From assembly GCA_028551475.1 (NCBI GenBank), contig CM052357.1, positions 26,495,745-26,559,744 on the forward strand: a DNA stretch of 64,000 nucleotides. Reading direction: 5' to 3'. The translations under genes and the position numbers were made by a program. The DNA comes from Casuarina equisetifolia (Eukaryota; Streptophyta; Magnoliopsida; Fagales; Casuarinaceae). Under the pieces are notes generated by a model. That model made no database searches. It was not told the DNA's origin and worked only from the letters and a program-made list of their open reading frames with translations. This document shows, piece by piece, positions 11,300-25,100 of the stretch (positions are counted from its first letter, which is position 1; each line of letters begins with the position of its first letter).

Positions 11300-12949
11300 G
11301 TTTCAGCTGGTTTTCGAACGTAAATTTCTAAAGAACTTAAGCTTTAGGTTTTAATGGCCTCAGTTCTCAAGGTTGCAACTGGTCTATGAGCCTAAGGTTG
11401 AAAGCAGCAATATAAACCCTTATTCCAATGTCAATGTTAAAAGAAGCTTCACTGGAATGGAAAGGGATCCTTTCAACTTGGGGCCTTATAAAGGGTTGAA
11501 GTGCTACTTAAAATGATACTTAGGTCCCTATGATTATGAATTTCAACTCTATTACTTCTCTGTCCAATCTAAATTATCATTGGAAGGCCGATTAGATCCT
11601 TAGCATACATAACATTTTTAAGTTGTATTGTACCGTCTTCCAAACAAGAAAGATGGTAAAATAGCTTGTAATAAGCCTTAATGTTTTAGAGTCTCTCATA
11701 GCTTCTCATCTAGAACACTTATTAGCATATGCTTCTCCTTAAAACCAATTTCCTTACTGCAAACGCAGATGAAGTTAATATTGAGGTTCCTTACACTCTT
11801 TGTAATTCAAGTGAATGCCCTAAAACATTTTCTTGACCTGTCATTTAATTCGATTAATTTGAAAACACATATTTGTTCAAGAGTTAAGTGAGGCATGATC
11901 CCAAATAATCATATTCTTATATCCTTTTGGAAAGAGTAGCTTTGGATATGGATCGCATAACAACAAAGAAGCAATCCATGAGCAAAAAAAGATTAATGTC
12001 CTTCAAGAATACAAGCACTTAAGGATTTTTAAGGCAAGATTACTTTACGATATTGTAAGGAAGGCCCACATCCACTTTAAAAACTATTTCAAGAAATGGG
12101 AGGAAATAACTATATTTAATCAAGCATGCAACTCCGTAACTTAGCAATATAGATTGGACATCCATATTGCAATATGCCCCCTCACCACATTATGGTTTTG
12201 AACATCCACATTACCATACTACTTTTTGTGCAATTAAGCTTACCTAAATCTACCTCAAAAATTGGCTCAAGAAATTTTTTTTTTGGGAGAAAATGAAGGG
12301 GGAGGGGTGGCAATGGCAAGGGGAAAGGGAATAACTATGTTTAACGAGGTTAATCACTTAATACATTAGTAGTGTGAGATTGGATATCTATTCCACAAAA
12401 TGCTTACTCATTGCAATGTGAATTTAGACATCTACAATATAGTATTATTTTTTACATGGATCAAGCTTACCTAAATTCATAGGAGTACTTGGCTCTAATA
12501 CCATATAAAGAAGGTCTAAATCCACCTAAAAAAGTTAGCTCAAAAAGTGGGAGGAAGTTACCAAATTTAACAAGAAACATAACTTCATACATTACCAATG
12601 TGAGATCAACATCCACACCATAATAAGTACAATTCATTCTCATCATGTTGCTAAGGATATCTCATGCATTAAGACCAATAGTGGATATGTTGCTGACTAT
12701 AAATACAACATTCCCTATTACTATGGACAAACATTTTCACAAAGCCAACAAAAAATTTAATTTTTGTACTATGTCCAATAATATTCATATTCTTTTTTAT
12801 CCAACAAGCCTCTAAATTCATAACATTGTGAGCATAAGGTGAAAGAGCTCTTACTAATTTTGTAGAAATTCTTGTATGCAAGTGTCTAGAAACCTTGTGT
12901 TCATGATTGCCATACCTAATTAAGGCTTTGAGTGTGATAATAGTGGTAA
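11300..12949. other. Intergenic DNA with partial match to 51.5-51.8 kb
   Basis: No gene found. The part from 11888 to 12010 resembles 51527-51650: both read GGCATGATCCCAAATA followed by ATTCTTA(C/T)ATCC and later CCATGAGCA. This supports shared ancestry of the DNA downstream of CNGC-a and CNGC-c. Three similar short segments near 12120-12190, 12340-12420 and 12550-12630 repeat a theme (grass-like phrase TTTAA(T/C)(C/G)A followed by GTGAGAT(T/C)GGA and ATCCA), suggesting an internal degenerate repeat. The 95-codon minus frame at 12669-12956 has no recognisable domain. Confidence 0.45.
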
Positions 12950-13580
12950 GCCACATGGTGATGACGTGTTATACTATAGATATGGCAAACTCCTTCCATA
13001 AACTTGACAACATAAACCCATGTGACCTTACCTCATCCTTATCACATTCAACACTAATTACAAAACTTACTATATCAACTATGAAAAACAAATGAACCAT
13101 GCCTTTTCTTGACTCCTAAAATCCCTTTAGTTATTAAAAAGTATTGTCCAAGTCTATGAACGATAACTTTAACATCATGAAACATTCTTCATGCATAACC
13201 AACTTATTATTGTTAAAAAACAAATTTCCTTTTGTAGACAAAACAACATAAAGCAAATGGTATTTTAATGGGAAGATACTAATAAAAAAAAGAAAAAAAC
13301 TGATCACTTTTGTCTAGTGACTTCAGTTATTCTTTCTTGTTTAAAGCATGCATTTTGTCCATTCCATACTACTAAACTAATAAGGGTAGGGTTCTTAAAG
13401 ATTATATTTCTTTGAGATACCTTTGTATGTAATGATTTTTTTTTTTTTTTTTTTATAGTTTTGTTTAATGAAGATTGACACCTTTGAAAAGGTTCTAACA
13501 AGGTTATAAAGTTAAAGATTGGAATGTTATGCAACTTTATAACTTAAGCCTATGACTTAGTTATTCTCATCTTTAATTTG
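12950..13580. repeat. Gene-flank repeat R, copy 1
   Basis: Matches 43730-44430, 52550-53340 and 61440-61900. Shared landmarks include ATAGATATGGCAA with the next segment AACATAAACCCATGTGA (12975-13025), GTCCAAGTCTATGAACGATAAC (13146, first part only is diagnostic), and GCATGCATTTTGTCCA (13346). It starts 560 bp beyond the 3' end of CNGC-a. No coding capacity is conserved between copies. Confidence 0.7.
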
Positions 13581-14140
13581 GTCACCTACAAATTCCCTAG
13601 AGCTATTTGCACTATGTATTAGCTGATTACTAAAATCCTAAATACCTTTCTAACCAAAAAAAATAATGAAATTTTTCTATAGATATGATAAAAAGAATCT
13701 AGATAAGTTAATGAACAAGAATGAAGTCTATTTTTAGGGACCCATAAAAGGATATATGATTCAATGGAACACTTGCAAACACTAAGAATGTGATAGTCTC
13801 ACCAAAATAATAGTTACTAAACAAAAGCCTACTAAGTTAAGCTACTAGAAAGGAACAAAGATTTGGAGAAGGAAATAAGGCCCTATAACACAAACAAATA
13901 TGTGGAGAGAAGATTAAATATGATCCTACTTTCAAAGGATAGGCTAGATATAATTATAGGCTAATAATATCATACCATTTTGAAATAACTTTTGGGAAGG
14001 CAATCACCAATACAATCTACACAATCATTCTTGAATGTTAAACCTTTCTTATGAATGAAGAATCAATCTTCAATATCATCTTGTTCATAACTATAAACAA
14101 CAATCATTGCATGTCTTGTATTTGATGTAAAACCATTGAT

Positions 14141-17100
14141 TTATTCATCTTCTAACTCAATTGAAAAGTCAGGTTCTTCTGGCTTTTGTAACTTTGGCAA
14201 TTCCTCATGCTCGAGTTTTTTAGCTTTTCTCCTTCTATTTAAGGCAAACATCGAAAGTAGTATTCTCACACCATGGTTTTGATTTGCTTGCAAGCTAGGT
14301 GAAGATGCAAAATGGGGCTTTTCCACATCATCCTTTGTTTCATCAACAACTTGCTCATCATGACTATAAGACCATGGCTTTGTTATGCTAATGCTCTTCT
14401 TGTGTCGACGCCAAGCTACTTGAATGAAGGAGGCGGCCCATGTCCTCCAATGGTGAGAGTAAAAGCGGAAAATATGTTGCAGCTTCTTACTATTTAGTCG
14501 TCTAAACTGATTGGCAACAAATTTGAGATCTTTTGCTTCCAATGCAAAGGCTTCCACCTCATCAAGGGCCTTTATTGTTCTTGTGGACAAAGGCAAGTTA
14601 AGAGAGGATTTTGAAATCAATGCCCAAGCTAGTAGCTCTTCCCCACAAAAATCCGCAGGCTTTAAGATAACTGAACTAAAGAAACCAGTTCGGCCTCCAT
14701 TTCTAATTGAGCTCTCTAACCTCCCTCGAGTGATGAAAAACATTTTTGTCACAGGATCGCCTTCACGAAAAATGTGGGTTTGCCGAGTAATTAAGGATGA
14801 AACAAGGTGCTCACAAATGGCATCAAGTAATTGACTATCCATCTGGGAGAAAAAGGGGACCTGTAATAAAGGAAAAGGTACATGGCTTAGCTACTATTAA
14901 AGTAAAAAATTTGAGATTACACAAATAGATTCAACTTTATTGGTGACTTTTGACATTAGGAATGAGAAAAATGTATTCAAATTCTCAAAAACACATGAAA
15001 TATTTTACATGAATCTAACCAAAATTTAACTCTTCAATCTAAGGGCCATTTCCCAAGGAAAAAGATTCCTAGGTCACGTTGTATTTAACTAAGGTCATAT
15101 TCATGGCACACCCAGCTTTATGTAATACTTCATTGCCCAAATCTTCTTAAAGCTATGAACAATTTGCATATAGAAGTAGCTATTCCTTGACACCCTCCCT
15201 AAATGTGTTGCCAAAATAAATATGTTGAATATGCCATAGAATTATAAGTTAGATTAGAACTACCAATATTGCATTTTTTAAATCTAGTTTAGGAGACTTG
15301 CACAATATTGCATCATAAAATTTGGACACTTGCACTATATTTGAAATAACCGACAGCCTTTCCACCTAGGTGTGAATGCATTATTTTGGAAAGGAGATAT
15401 ACCATTAGGAATTAGCAGCATATCAATAAGAAAGAAAGCATGCTAGCTAGACCAATTACTTAGATGCAATACAAATAACTCTACTCATTCCTTTGGAGAT
15501 TTTGTAGAAGAAAAGGTTATAACTATTGTTGGTAGTAGATGTAGAACATAGAGGATAAAAGCCCATGATTGGGAATAATAACTAGGTTCAAGACAAATTA
15601 TGGATTATAAAAGGAAAACTTACACGTAGAAGAAGGTCCAAACATAGGTGACGTCGGATATCTAGACGGAGATCTCTAGGTAAGTCTCTTAATATTGAAT
15701 CTTCATCAACTCCTCGAGTTGCAAGCCACTTATACTGAATAAATCGTTCGACACTTTCTTGAAGATCTGGAGGAAGTTGTCGATGTATCATCCACTTTGC
15801 AGTGTCTTGTCGTTTAAGCCTCCACTCCTCTAGTCTCACAGTGATAGATTGCAAATAGTTCTACACCGAATAGAATATATGGAAGATGGGTTAGTGCATA
15901 ACATATAACATTAATTAGGATTGATTTTAAACTACTGCAACACAATCCCTATTATGACAACCATATTAATAGGATAAATTATAATATAGTTTTAATTAAT
16001 GAGACTTTCTAGTATAGTGAGCAACTGGCTTCTCAATCGCTACACCCTATATAATAAATAGATGAAGCACTAAATTTGAACCTCTAGGAATGTCCAAGAC
16101 ATCTCCAAGACTGCATATAGGTGTTGAAAATGGCTTTTAGATGGGTAGTTATCAAGGACCTTAAATAGAGGCCATAAAGCTAAACAATTGAAAAAAAATC
16201 ATTTTTCCTCTTTTAATGAACAATCAATTTATACTAATTAGAAATAAGCTTATAGTCTAACTTAAAAGTTAATTCATAAGCTAATGAAATCATTTTTATA
16301 TTTAAGAGCTATACAAGATTATATTTTTCTAATGTGAGACTTTTATGTCTAATACCTTACTATCTATTGAATACATCTTAGGCTAAAAGCTAAACTATTG
16401 ATAAAATATTTTTACATCTTTTTATTGTTTAAAAATTGAACAATCAATTTATACTTATTAGAAATTAGCTATAGTCTAACTTAAAAGCTAATTCATAAGC
16501 TGATGGAATCATTTTTATATTTAAAAGCTATACAAGGTTATATCTTTTTAATGTGAGACTTTTATCTTTAATACCTTATCACATATTGAATACATCTTAG
16601 GCTCAAAGTTGAACAAGATGGAGTGAATATTTCTCATACATTGATCATACTTAAAGGGTCTAAAGTTGAATGGGAGTTGATGAAAATTAACCCAGCCCTG
16701 ATAACATATAGAAATAGGCTTATAGTTCAACACAAAATCTAGGCCATGAGTTTAGGAGATCATTTTTATATCTAAACACTACCTAATGATTGTAATTTTT
16801 TTTTTAGTGTGAAACTTTATCACCAACAATATTCTTCAACTACTATATGCAAAAGATAGAAGAAAACAAATGTATTGTGACTTCAAGGTTTCAATATGAA
16901 TGAAAAAAGCTGCCTTGGAAAAATAAGTATATTAGTGATCTAGTCAATATTTTCCAGCTTAAACATAGGACAACAAAAATCAATTGCATCATGGAATATG
17001 ATAAACTTGAATAATGAAAACTGTGATGGAGTTGAATACTATAAAAAATTGTCAAGAGTACCTGCATGTTTCCAATCAAATGGGAAAGCGAAATAAGGGC

Positions 17101-20100
17101 CACTACTCCAATGATCAAGGAAAAAACATTTTCCACAATAGACGTGCTTGTGATTATATTCTGGCCGATGGCACTGAAACAGCAACAAAAGAGATACGTT
17201 GCAAGCCATTTAGAAGACATATTTCTATTAGACTTTGAAATAAAATGGGGTACCTTTCCCTGCAATATAATTGATAGGTTAATAGTTTCAAGCCGCCAAT
17301 GTAGATTCGTCATTGACAATCCAAAACACAGACGAGAACAGAAATTAGGGCCACTGAACTCAATTGGAAATGACTTGAAAGTTATTACACAATAGAAGAA
17401 ATCCATCATTTTAGGCCAAAGAAGTGCAAATTTTTGCGTTTGTTGCAGTACGTTCTTAGAAAAAGTCCACTAGTCTTCCAAAAAATTCATGAATCGTAAG
17501 ATGAGATGCGGAGATTATTTTGTTACTGAAAACTTGTAACAATGAGACATAATGGTCTTTCTACACATCAATATATCTGTCTATTTTTTCATTGGTTGAT
17601 CAATAACTTGAATTGGTTCCTGAAATCTATAATTTGAAATTTTGATTATATGATTATAATTATATTTTTGGGTGTAGGAAATGTAGATATGAAAGTTTAA
17701 GACTATTATATACGAACTGAAGTGGGTCAGATTGTTCCTTAAATAAAAGGACCCATGGACATAAACTTTATCTACAGACATAGATGATAAGAAGACATTA
17801 AATTATCATCATATCCTTTATACTGGAAATATGGAAATAAATCTAGTGGTAAATAAGATAACATAGCGCGTTTGGAAATTTTACCTTAGGTTCTGTACAC
17901 CATACCAGAGACAAAAGAGAAGTTTCGCAATAAGCGCTGACGAGATGACGTTATTTGTAAGTAAATAACCAAACATGCCAAACTCGAAGGTGTTGGAGCT
18001 GTTATTCGGATCGCATTTACTAAACACTACGGTAGTGCTCGCCCATGTCTGGCGAACAGAATCGCTCATACTATTACAATCCAAGTAATCAGGGACACAT
18101 TGTACAGGGCTCGTTTCATTTTTGCATTGCCATTCCAAGCAACTTGTGTATCGTCCAAAGGACAACAAGTAGTATGCTGCTCCCAAGACCTGCATGTTGA
18201 AGTCAAACTATTGTGGAATACTCTAAAAGGAAATAGAAAGATAGGTAGTGAACTATAAGTGAAGAGGTGACATACATGACTGATTAACATGTATAGTAAC
18301 AGATTATATCCTGCCCCAGACCAAGCAGTTTGCCTGACTACAAGATTGGCTTTGATGATCCGAGAACTTAATGGGAAAATCAGCAGTAGCCTGAGAGTGT
18401 ATTGGAGAAGAACCATAAGGAGAATGATAATGCTAGTATGATCAGCCTGTGAGCTTGTAATTGCTGGGAGAATAAGCCATATGACTATCTGTCGAAGGAA
18501 AAACGCTTCAGTTTTAGAACTAAGAAATTTGCAGCAATGAAGAAGATCAATATTTTGTTATGATGATAATTTGTCAGACAACTTTTGTGCCAAGAAGGAA
18601 CATTAAAGAAAATATTTTGTTATGTCAAGAGTTAATACACAATTATCACAAAGGTATTCATGGGAAAAGGGTAGCAATTAAGGTTAATATTATGAAAGCA
18701 TATGATTCAATAGACTAGAATGCTATCTAAATACTCTGAAAGTTTTGAAGTTTCCAGACAAATTTAGATTGCTGATTGAAAGCTGCATCACTACTGTTGG
18801 ATATTCTGTGAACATTAATGGCTTTCATACAGGTTTTTTTAAGGGGGCAAAGGGACTTAGACAAGGAGACCCTCTCTCTCCTTTTCTCTTTATTATTGTG
18901 ATGGAGATCCTTAACATAATTATACAAAAGAAACTATCTTCTGGAAGGTTTAAATTTCACTATAAATGCTCTAAAGAGAAGATCACTCATCTATGCTTTG
19001 CTGATGATCTCTTTCTGTTTGCTTATGGAGATATTGAGTCTATATTGTGTTTACTAGATGCTATGCAAGAGTTTGAAGATATAACAAGTTTGAAGATGCA
19101 TCCAAAAAAGTGTCAAATTTTCTTTTCAGGCTTGTCTGAACAGGAAAAGACTCTGATACTTGATCATATTCTTATCCAAGAAGGTCAACTTTCCATAAAA
19201 TACTTGGGAGTTCCATTGATTACTAAAAGACTCTCTAACCTAGATTGTACTATCCTAACAGAAAAGATATTGAGGAGAATCAAAGGTTAGGAGTCTAAGC
19301 ATATTAGTTATGGGGGGAGATTGCAGTTAGCAAAAAGTGTTTTGTTCTCATTGCAAACATATTGGATGCAAATTTTTCTATTGCCAGAATAGACTCTTTA
19401 TGAAATTGAAAAAAAGATTAGAACCTTTCTTTGGGTAGGTAAATCTAATGGACGATGTGTAGGGAAAGTGGCATGGAAAGAAGTTTGTTGGCCTAAAATT
19501 TTTAGAGGACTGGGTTTGATAGACATTCATACTTGGAATAAGGTGACAATTGGAAAACTCTTATGGTCTCTTGTGCACCCCAACACGAACTCTTTATGGG
19601 TTAAATGGATGATAATAGAAAATTTGAAGGAAAGGAATGTATTAGAAGTTGAGATGAAAGGATCACTAGCTTAGAGCTTTAGGAATATTTTACAAGTAAG
19701 AAGTGAACTTACGCAACAGGTGACAGACTCATAATACAATATTACCAAAAGTTATGTAGCACTAAGAAAGAATAGAGAAGATACTGAATGGGCAAGACTT
19801 GTATGAAAAGAAGGAGTACCAAAGCATAATTTTATCTGCTGGATCACTTTGAAAAATAAACTATCCACAACAGATCAAGTGGCTTAATGGAATAGTTCAG
19901 TGGATCTACAATGCAACCTCTACCAACAAGAAAAAGAATCATAAGAACATTCATTTTTTAAGTGCAGGTTTACAAACTACATCTGGAAGGCTTTGCTAGG
20001 CATGAATGGATTAACTTGAAGAATTGAACACTGGAGAGCTGAAATATGTTGGATGATCAATACTGTTAAGAGGAAGAGCTTTGCAGCAACTTTGTTTAGT

Positions 20101-21470
20101 ATATCTTTCAAGGCTGTATTGTATCACATTTGGAGAGAAAAAAATAGAAGAAGATTCAGCGATACAAGTCTAGATAACTCAACCATTATTGCTAAAATCA
20201 AAAACGATGTAAGAGGGAAGATTTCATCTACTAGAGGAATCATGCTTACAAATTGTAATAAATTTTTACAAGAGCTTTGAATTTGCTAAATGCAATATTT
20301 GAGCTTAGATGATGATATTTTGTAATTGAACAATCTTGTAAATTTTTTTACGGGTGATATATAATTTGACCTTTCACAAAAAAAAAGATCAATATTACAA
20401 GTAGCTATTCAATAAATTCAATTTCTTATGGGATTTCCATAGTAACCCAAATTTATCAACGTTTTCACAGCGCATCTAAAACTAAGACTCCATGCCAAAC
20501 CTTGAGCAGTTGATAAAATCATCAGCACCCCTCTCCGCTTCTTTAATTCTAAAACGGGTAAATGTTGGACAAAGAATTTTAAACAGCTAGTTCAACCCGA
20601 TAATTTATCGAAATGGAGAAAGTCTTGACCTCCATTGGTAGACAGCTGAGGTAATTCGGTTCGACAAATATCGTAGCTCAGTAATCAAATGTAAACCAAA
20701 GAAATAGATAGATCGAAGATCTGTTTCTCCTTCCATTCTTTGAATTAGTTGCACATGAATCAAATTCAAACTAACTGGCAGTACCTGAGGAAGGGGCAAT
20801 GCGGCCATGAGATCTATGAAGAATTCTGATCGTAAATACCTTCTTGCAATCATCATTCGATCCATGACAAGCTCACCTCTCCCGAAAGCTCTTGAACTTG
20901 GCAAAACATAAGCAGTATGGAACTTTACGACAATATTCAACACATAAAACATGTCCGCAGCAGTCCGGAAACACGTAATTACTATTTCCAAATAGAAATC
21001 AGTTTTCAGACACAAGGAATTATTATTGTCCAGCAGCTCCGGTAGGAAGAAAAGAAATGGATCGGTAAAGAGCGCTACCCAGCAAAAGAACAGAAAAACC
21101 CTGTTCCACTGCAGGAAAATATCCCTTCCAGGATCTAGAATTCCTTTGTACCAAAACTTGGGATTCTCCGGGAAGACCTTAAACTTCATAAAGGGTGAAG
21201 CTGTAGTAGTAATTTGTTTCCCATCGCCAACACCACCGCCTTGTAGTTTAAATAGAGCCGCTGAAACTTCGCATCCCGGCAAAGGCTTTTCTAAGCGTCT
21301 GCGAGTGTCGTTTTCTTCCGACGAACGTTGCAGATTTTGTTCTTCATCGTTGTAAATCCTTTGAATGTAAAATCCCAACAAGCAAATCACAAAGAGAGCG
21401 AAAACACAAATGGAGAGGAAAAGAAAACAGTGGATAAGGTAGAGGATTACCTCCCCTTCTTAAACTTCAT
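14141..21470 (-). CDS. CNGC-a: cyclic nucleotide-gated channel, CNGC1-like (group I)
   Basis: Predicted plasma-membrane cation channel gated or modulated by cyclic nucleotides and calmodulin. Exons (minus strand): 21451-21470, 20785-21358, 18276-18488, 17885-18189, 17062-17173, 15624-15860, 14141-14860; all introns are GT-AG and the lengths sum to 2181 bases, 726 residues plus stop. S1 lies near residues 92-113 and S2 near 128-158. The short S4 exon contains LLQYTLRLLLIFPLS. The pore reads LSAIGQN, with selectivity filter GQN at 374-376. The C-linker exon contains QYKWLATRGVDE. The CNBD begins near 488 with phosphate-binding cassette FCGEELLAWAL (558-568), STRT and EAFAL, followed by a calmodulin-binding IQ motif FIQVAWRRHKK (632-642). 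The start ATG opens a 20-base first exon shared with copy b. Intron 2 carries a LINE. Length and order fit the CNGC1 family. The paralogue number cannot be assigned. Confidence 0.9.
16218..16840. repeat. Tandem repeat in intron 5 of CNGC-a, period 220 bp
   Basis: Copy 1 is 16218-16437, copy 2 starts at 16438, and a third, more diverged copy covers about 16695-16840. Each has GAACAATCAATTTATACT, then CTTATAGTCTAACTTAAAAG or a variant, then ATGTGAGACTTTTAT. Intron 5 of CNGC-b has two diverged copies (about 39715-39880 and 39958-40110), while the shorter intron 5 of CNGC-c lacks it. Confidence 0.7.
18555..20384 (+). mobile_element. L1-type LINE, 5'-truncated, inside intron 2 of CNGC-a
   Basis: A non-LTR retrotransposon on the strand opposite the gene. 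It starts inside the reverse transcriptase (KVNIMKAYDSID near 18680-18715, where the following Trp is a TAG stop). An open frame of 181 codons at 18745-19290 holds GLRQGDPLSPFLF and the catalytic FADD. Next comes the C-terminal RT region with YGGRLQLAKSVL and TFLWVGK (19310-19440). Last is a zinc-binding RVT-type end (FICWITLKNKLSTTDQ near 19830, then AVLYHIWREKNRRRFSD near 20115-20165). It ends in a short A tail. A 12-bp target duplication, AAGATCAATATT, lies at 18543-18554 and 20385-20396. Stops make it inactive. A related fragment lies at 52100-52490. Confidence 0.92.
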
Positions 21471-22180
21471 GATGGTCACTTTCTTGCAAATTTTAAGTAT
21501 TAACGAACTGGTTTAGTTTGGTTCAGAGGTACTCTCATCAGCTCTCACGAAAACTAACAATGAAAAGCGTGGAAACACAACTCGGATCACAGAGAGAGAG
21601 GGAGAGAGAGGAGTGGATCCTGTCCAAGTTGAAGGCTCAATCTAGGCGTGAACGATATGGTTAAGTTGACTCCGAGCTTTGGCTTTCAATAAATCTCACG
21701 AAACCTAACAATCAATTATTATTATTTAGTTACGTAAAGATTATTAATAAAAGCATTATCTTGAGAGGGGGAGATGGACGTAGAGCCTGTCTGTATTGAA
21801 CGATATGGTGAAGTCGACTTAGTTGACTTCATTAAATCTGACAGGGACAACTAATACTAAAAAGCATGAAAAACGCTGCTCAGGCTGTCAATTGTCATTC
21901 TATTACGTAAATACTATCTCCTGTCGCCAAATTTCCGCTTGATTCGTTAAGGCACAGGCCCTTTCTTCCGACAGGCTACGTTTTCAAGGACCCATCACAG
22001 CTAAGCTGACGGACTTTACAGCTTATAACGTAAGTTTTTAATAGCCAACATACAACCCCACACGACCCCACCTCCGCGCCGCCCCCTGGTTTGTCCACCT
22101 AAGTTTACTTTTCTATTATATCCTTCCCCCACTCGCCGCTTGTGATGTCCATTCCCCTGCACAATCATTATCATTCGGTC
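21471..22180 (-). promoter_or_regulatory. Upstream region of CNGC-a
   Basis: About 700 bp upstream of the start codon that aligns with 42843-43560 (CNGC-b) and 59255-60050 (CNGC-c). Shared elements are a GA-rich tract (21591-21613), a GTCCAAGTTGAAGGCTCAA-like segment (21623), and a block ending in the palindrome TTACGTAA (21903-21910), which has an ACGT core of the kind bound by plant bZIP factors. No TATA box or transcription start could be assigned. The left end of a Copia insertion cuts the region at about 22181. Confidence 0.45.
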
Positions 22181-25100
22181 AGACACGAGATATCAGTACC
22201 AAAACACGGCAACATAGAAAAGTTTGCTAATTATAAAGTTAAATTGTATTAACATATATATAATTCAATTCAAATCCTAACTTAATCAGAATTGTAACCT
22301 AATTATGATTAATTTACATAGAGAAAAAAAAAAGAACAAATTAGGAAACACATCCTACTATTGACAAAGCATGGACCAAAGACTTCATATGTGCTAACAT
22401 TCCCTTGCAAGCCAAAGGGACAACATGAACCATATGTGTGGAATGAAAAAGTCGAAACTAAGTAGACGAGAGACCTTTAATGAAAATGTCTATTAGCTAT
22501 TGATGAAAGTGATAAATTAGTGATATAGTTGATCATGATCAAGACACTCTAGAATGAAGTGAAAATAAATTTCACATTTGGTGTATGCATGAAATACCAA
22601 ATTTGCTATCAAGTGGAAGGCTAAGAGATTATTACACCAAAGAGTAACATGATGTGACAGAAGAACTTGAAGACCTCGAAGAAAGTACTCAAGCCACATA
22701 AATTTGGTTGTGGTATCTGCCAAACACTTGTACTCGACCTTTATGCTTGAACATGCCATAATGCATTGGTTGTAGAAATTCCAAGAAATGAGGTTGTAGC
22801 CAATGAACATACAAGTAACCAATAGAACAACCATCATTACAATCACTTGTCTAATCAACATTTGAAAAGGCAAGGAGGGTAGTGGATGGACTCTAAGTGA
22901 GTAAGTGACCTAGGCAAACAGTATTTGCCAAATAGCAAAGAATACACTTTATGGCTTGCTAGTGGTTACAGTAAGGTTTTGAAGAAATTGGCAGGTAGTG
23001 TTGATAGCATAGACTAGGTGGGCCTAGTGAAAGTGAGGTACTAAAGGGCTCCCACAATACTATAATATGGTAAAGGATCTAAGAAGGGTTCACTTGTCCA
23101 AAGAGACAAAGGCTTATATATTGTGCATAGTGTCAAAATAGCCTTAGCATCCCTAATCTTGGCACTATCTAGAATCTTAAGCATAAACTTAGTTTGGTAA
23201 AGGAGAATAGGATGGGTTGAACCTTGATATTAAGAAAGTAATGAATATGACTTAAATCTATAATAACGAATTCTTGCTACAAAGTGGTGAAAGGATAAGA
23301 GAAGGGAGCATGTAAGAATAATATCTGCCAATAGAAGCCCTAAATAGCCTAAATGAAACATGAAGGCTTAGTGTATGGGTGAGTAGTTGTAGTCAAAGCA
23401 TAGGTGTGTTAATGGATGGGGGTGCGCTAGGTAAGGGATTCATCCTAGAAATGAATGACCATGCGGGTAAGGTTGGGCATGTTTGTAACTAAGTTAAAGG
23501 GGGGAGGCTAAGGTGGGCAAGGATTTTTGTCAAGGAGATGTAAAGGTAATGATCATGCTTTCTAAAGAAGGGTAGGAAGTTGGAGTAATGACAATGAAAA
23601 ATAAGGATAATGGAGACTTTAGAGTTGAGAATGGTATGGGTTGGCTGAGATGATAAGAAAAGATCTCCTAATGAAAGATGACATATGTTACAATGAATAA
23701 TCAATGGCTCACTAGACAATAACACTAGTAATCTTATAAGCCTTGAGGTTAGTCCATGAATGTGCTCACTTGGAAATGCAAGACCAACTTGTGAGTAGCA
23801 TGTGTCTTAAGATAAGGAAACACTTTTCAAGCAAATACATGCAAGTGAGAAACATTTAGAGGGTAGTGGAACAAAGCTTTCCATGGAAAAATGTGGCCAA
23901 TGATTAAGTTGGAAGGTCATTTGGTAGGAATATTGTTGTCTTAAAAGAAAACTCCCAAAAGTATGAAAGAACAATGGTTTATGTGAGAAGGGTCAAGCTA
24001 TATGCTCTTCAATATGGTTTCATAGAAGTGTAAAGGAATAGAAATGTCTCAACAATATAGTGGTGCTTGTGCTTAGTGATGTCATTCTAGAATAAGGAGT
24101 GAGGACAAGAGATCCATTAATGAATGTCAATTGCATTATGTGAGCTCAAAGTTGTGAGGAAAGAAACTCACGGGCATTGTTGCACTAAATGGATTGGATT
24201 ATGCACTATAATTAGTTCACCCCAAACTTATGAAATTGAATAAAAATGTTAAGGAACTAGTAAGGTGAAAAATGTGTAGCCAAGCAAAGTAGAAAAAATC
24301 ATCAAGAAAATGCATATAATATTTACTGTCATTAAACAAAATGATAGGGAAATGCCCTTATACATCAAACTGAATAGGTTGGAAAGGTGTAAAAGCCTTA
24401 TATTGAGTAAAGGGGTGGGGATGATAATAATTCTTATTAAGGTTACATGTAATGCATAAAGGGAGAGAAGAATTAGAAAAAAATGTATTTATTAGCTTGA
24501 AAAGACAAACAAGTGCATCAAATAATGGATTTTTTAGTAACTAGTATCATTATCAATACAATTTCTTATTTCAAAGTGAAATGCCTAAAAAGCAAATTGT
24601 GGTTAAGGTTTAGGATTTTGTGTGAGAGAAGAAAGGAATTAGTATGAGAGGCAACAAATGCAGTAGAAGCTAGGGTGATGCGTATAGCAAGACATGATAG
24701 AAACCCTGATTAAGTCAACCACAAAGCAAAGTATGGTTTATGTATAAGGAAATGATCCAAAGCAAGTACTCAAAAATAGAAAGACGTAGTTGTTGTTAGT
24801 AGTAAATTTAAACATACATAAAAGATTTTAAGTAATCAAAGGGACTACTGATAAAAAAATAGACTCCTATATTAGTTGTTAAGGTCCCACATATAGAGTG
24901 TTACTAGATAGAGTTACCAAAGGGCCGTGACATGGTAGGAAATCCCTAACTCTAGATGCCAAAAGGCTACATCCAAAAAGGATAAAAAAAAATGGTGGTG
25001 GAGCATAATGGGCTACAAGAAGGGGAAGGGTGGAATAATAAGTTTGAGAGGGGTAAGGGTTGGGTTAAGTATGTTGGTTGATAAGTGGAGTGGGTTTGAA

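Noticed and set aside
21026..21355. Plus-strand 109-codon frame over CNGC-a exon 2
   Set aside because: Antisense of the S1-S3 exon, with no recognisable domain.
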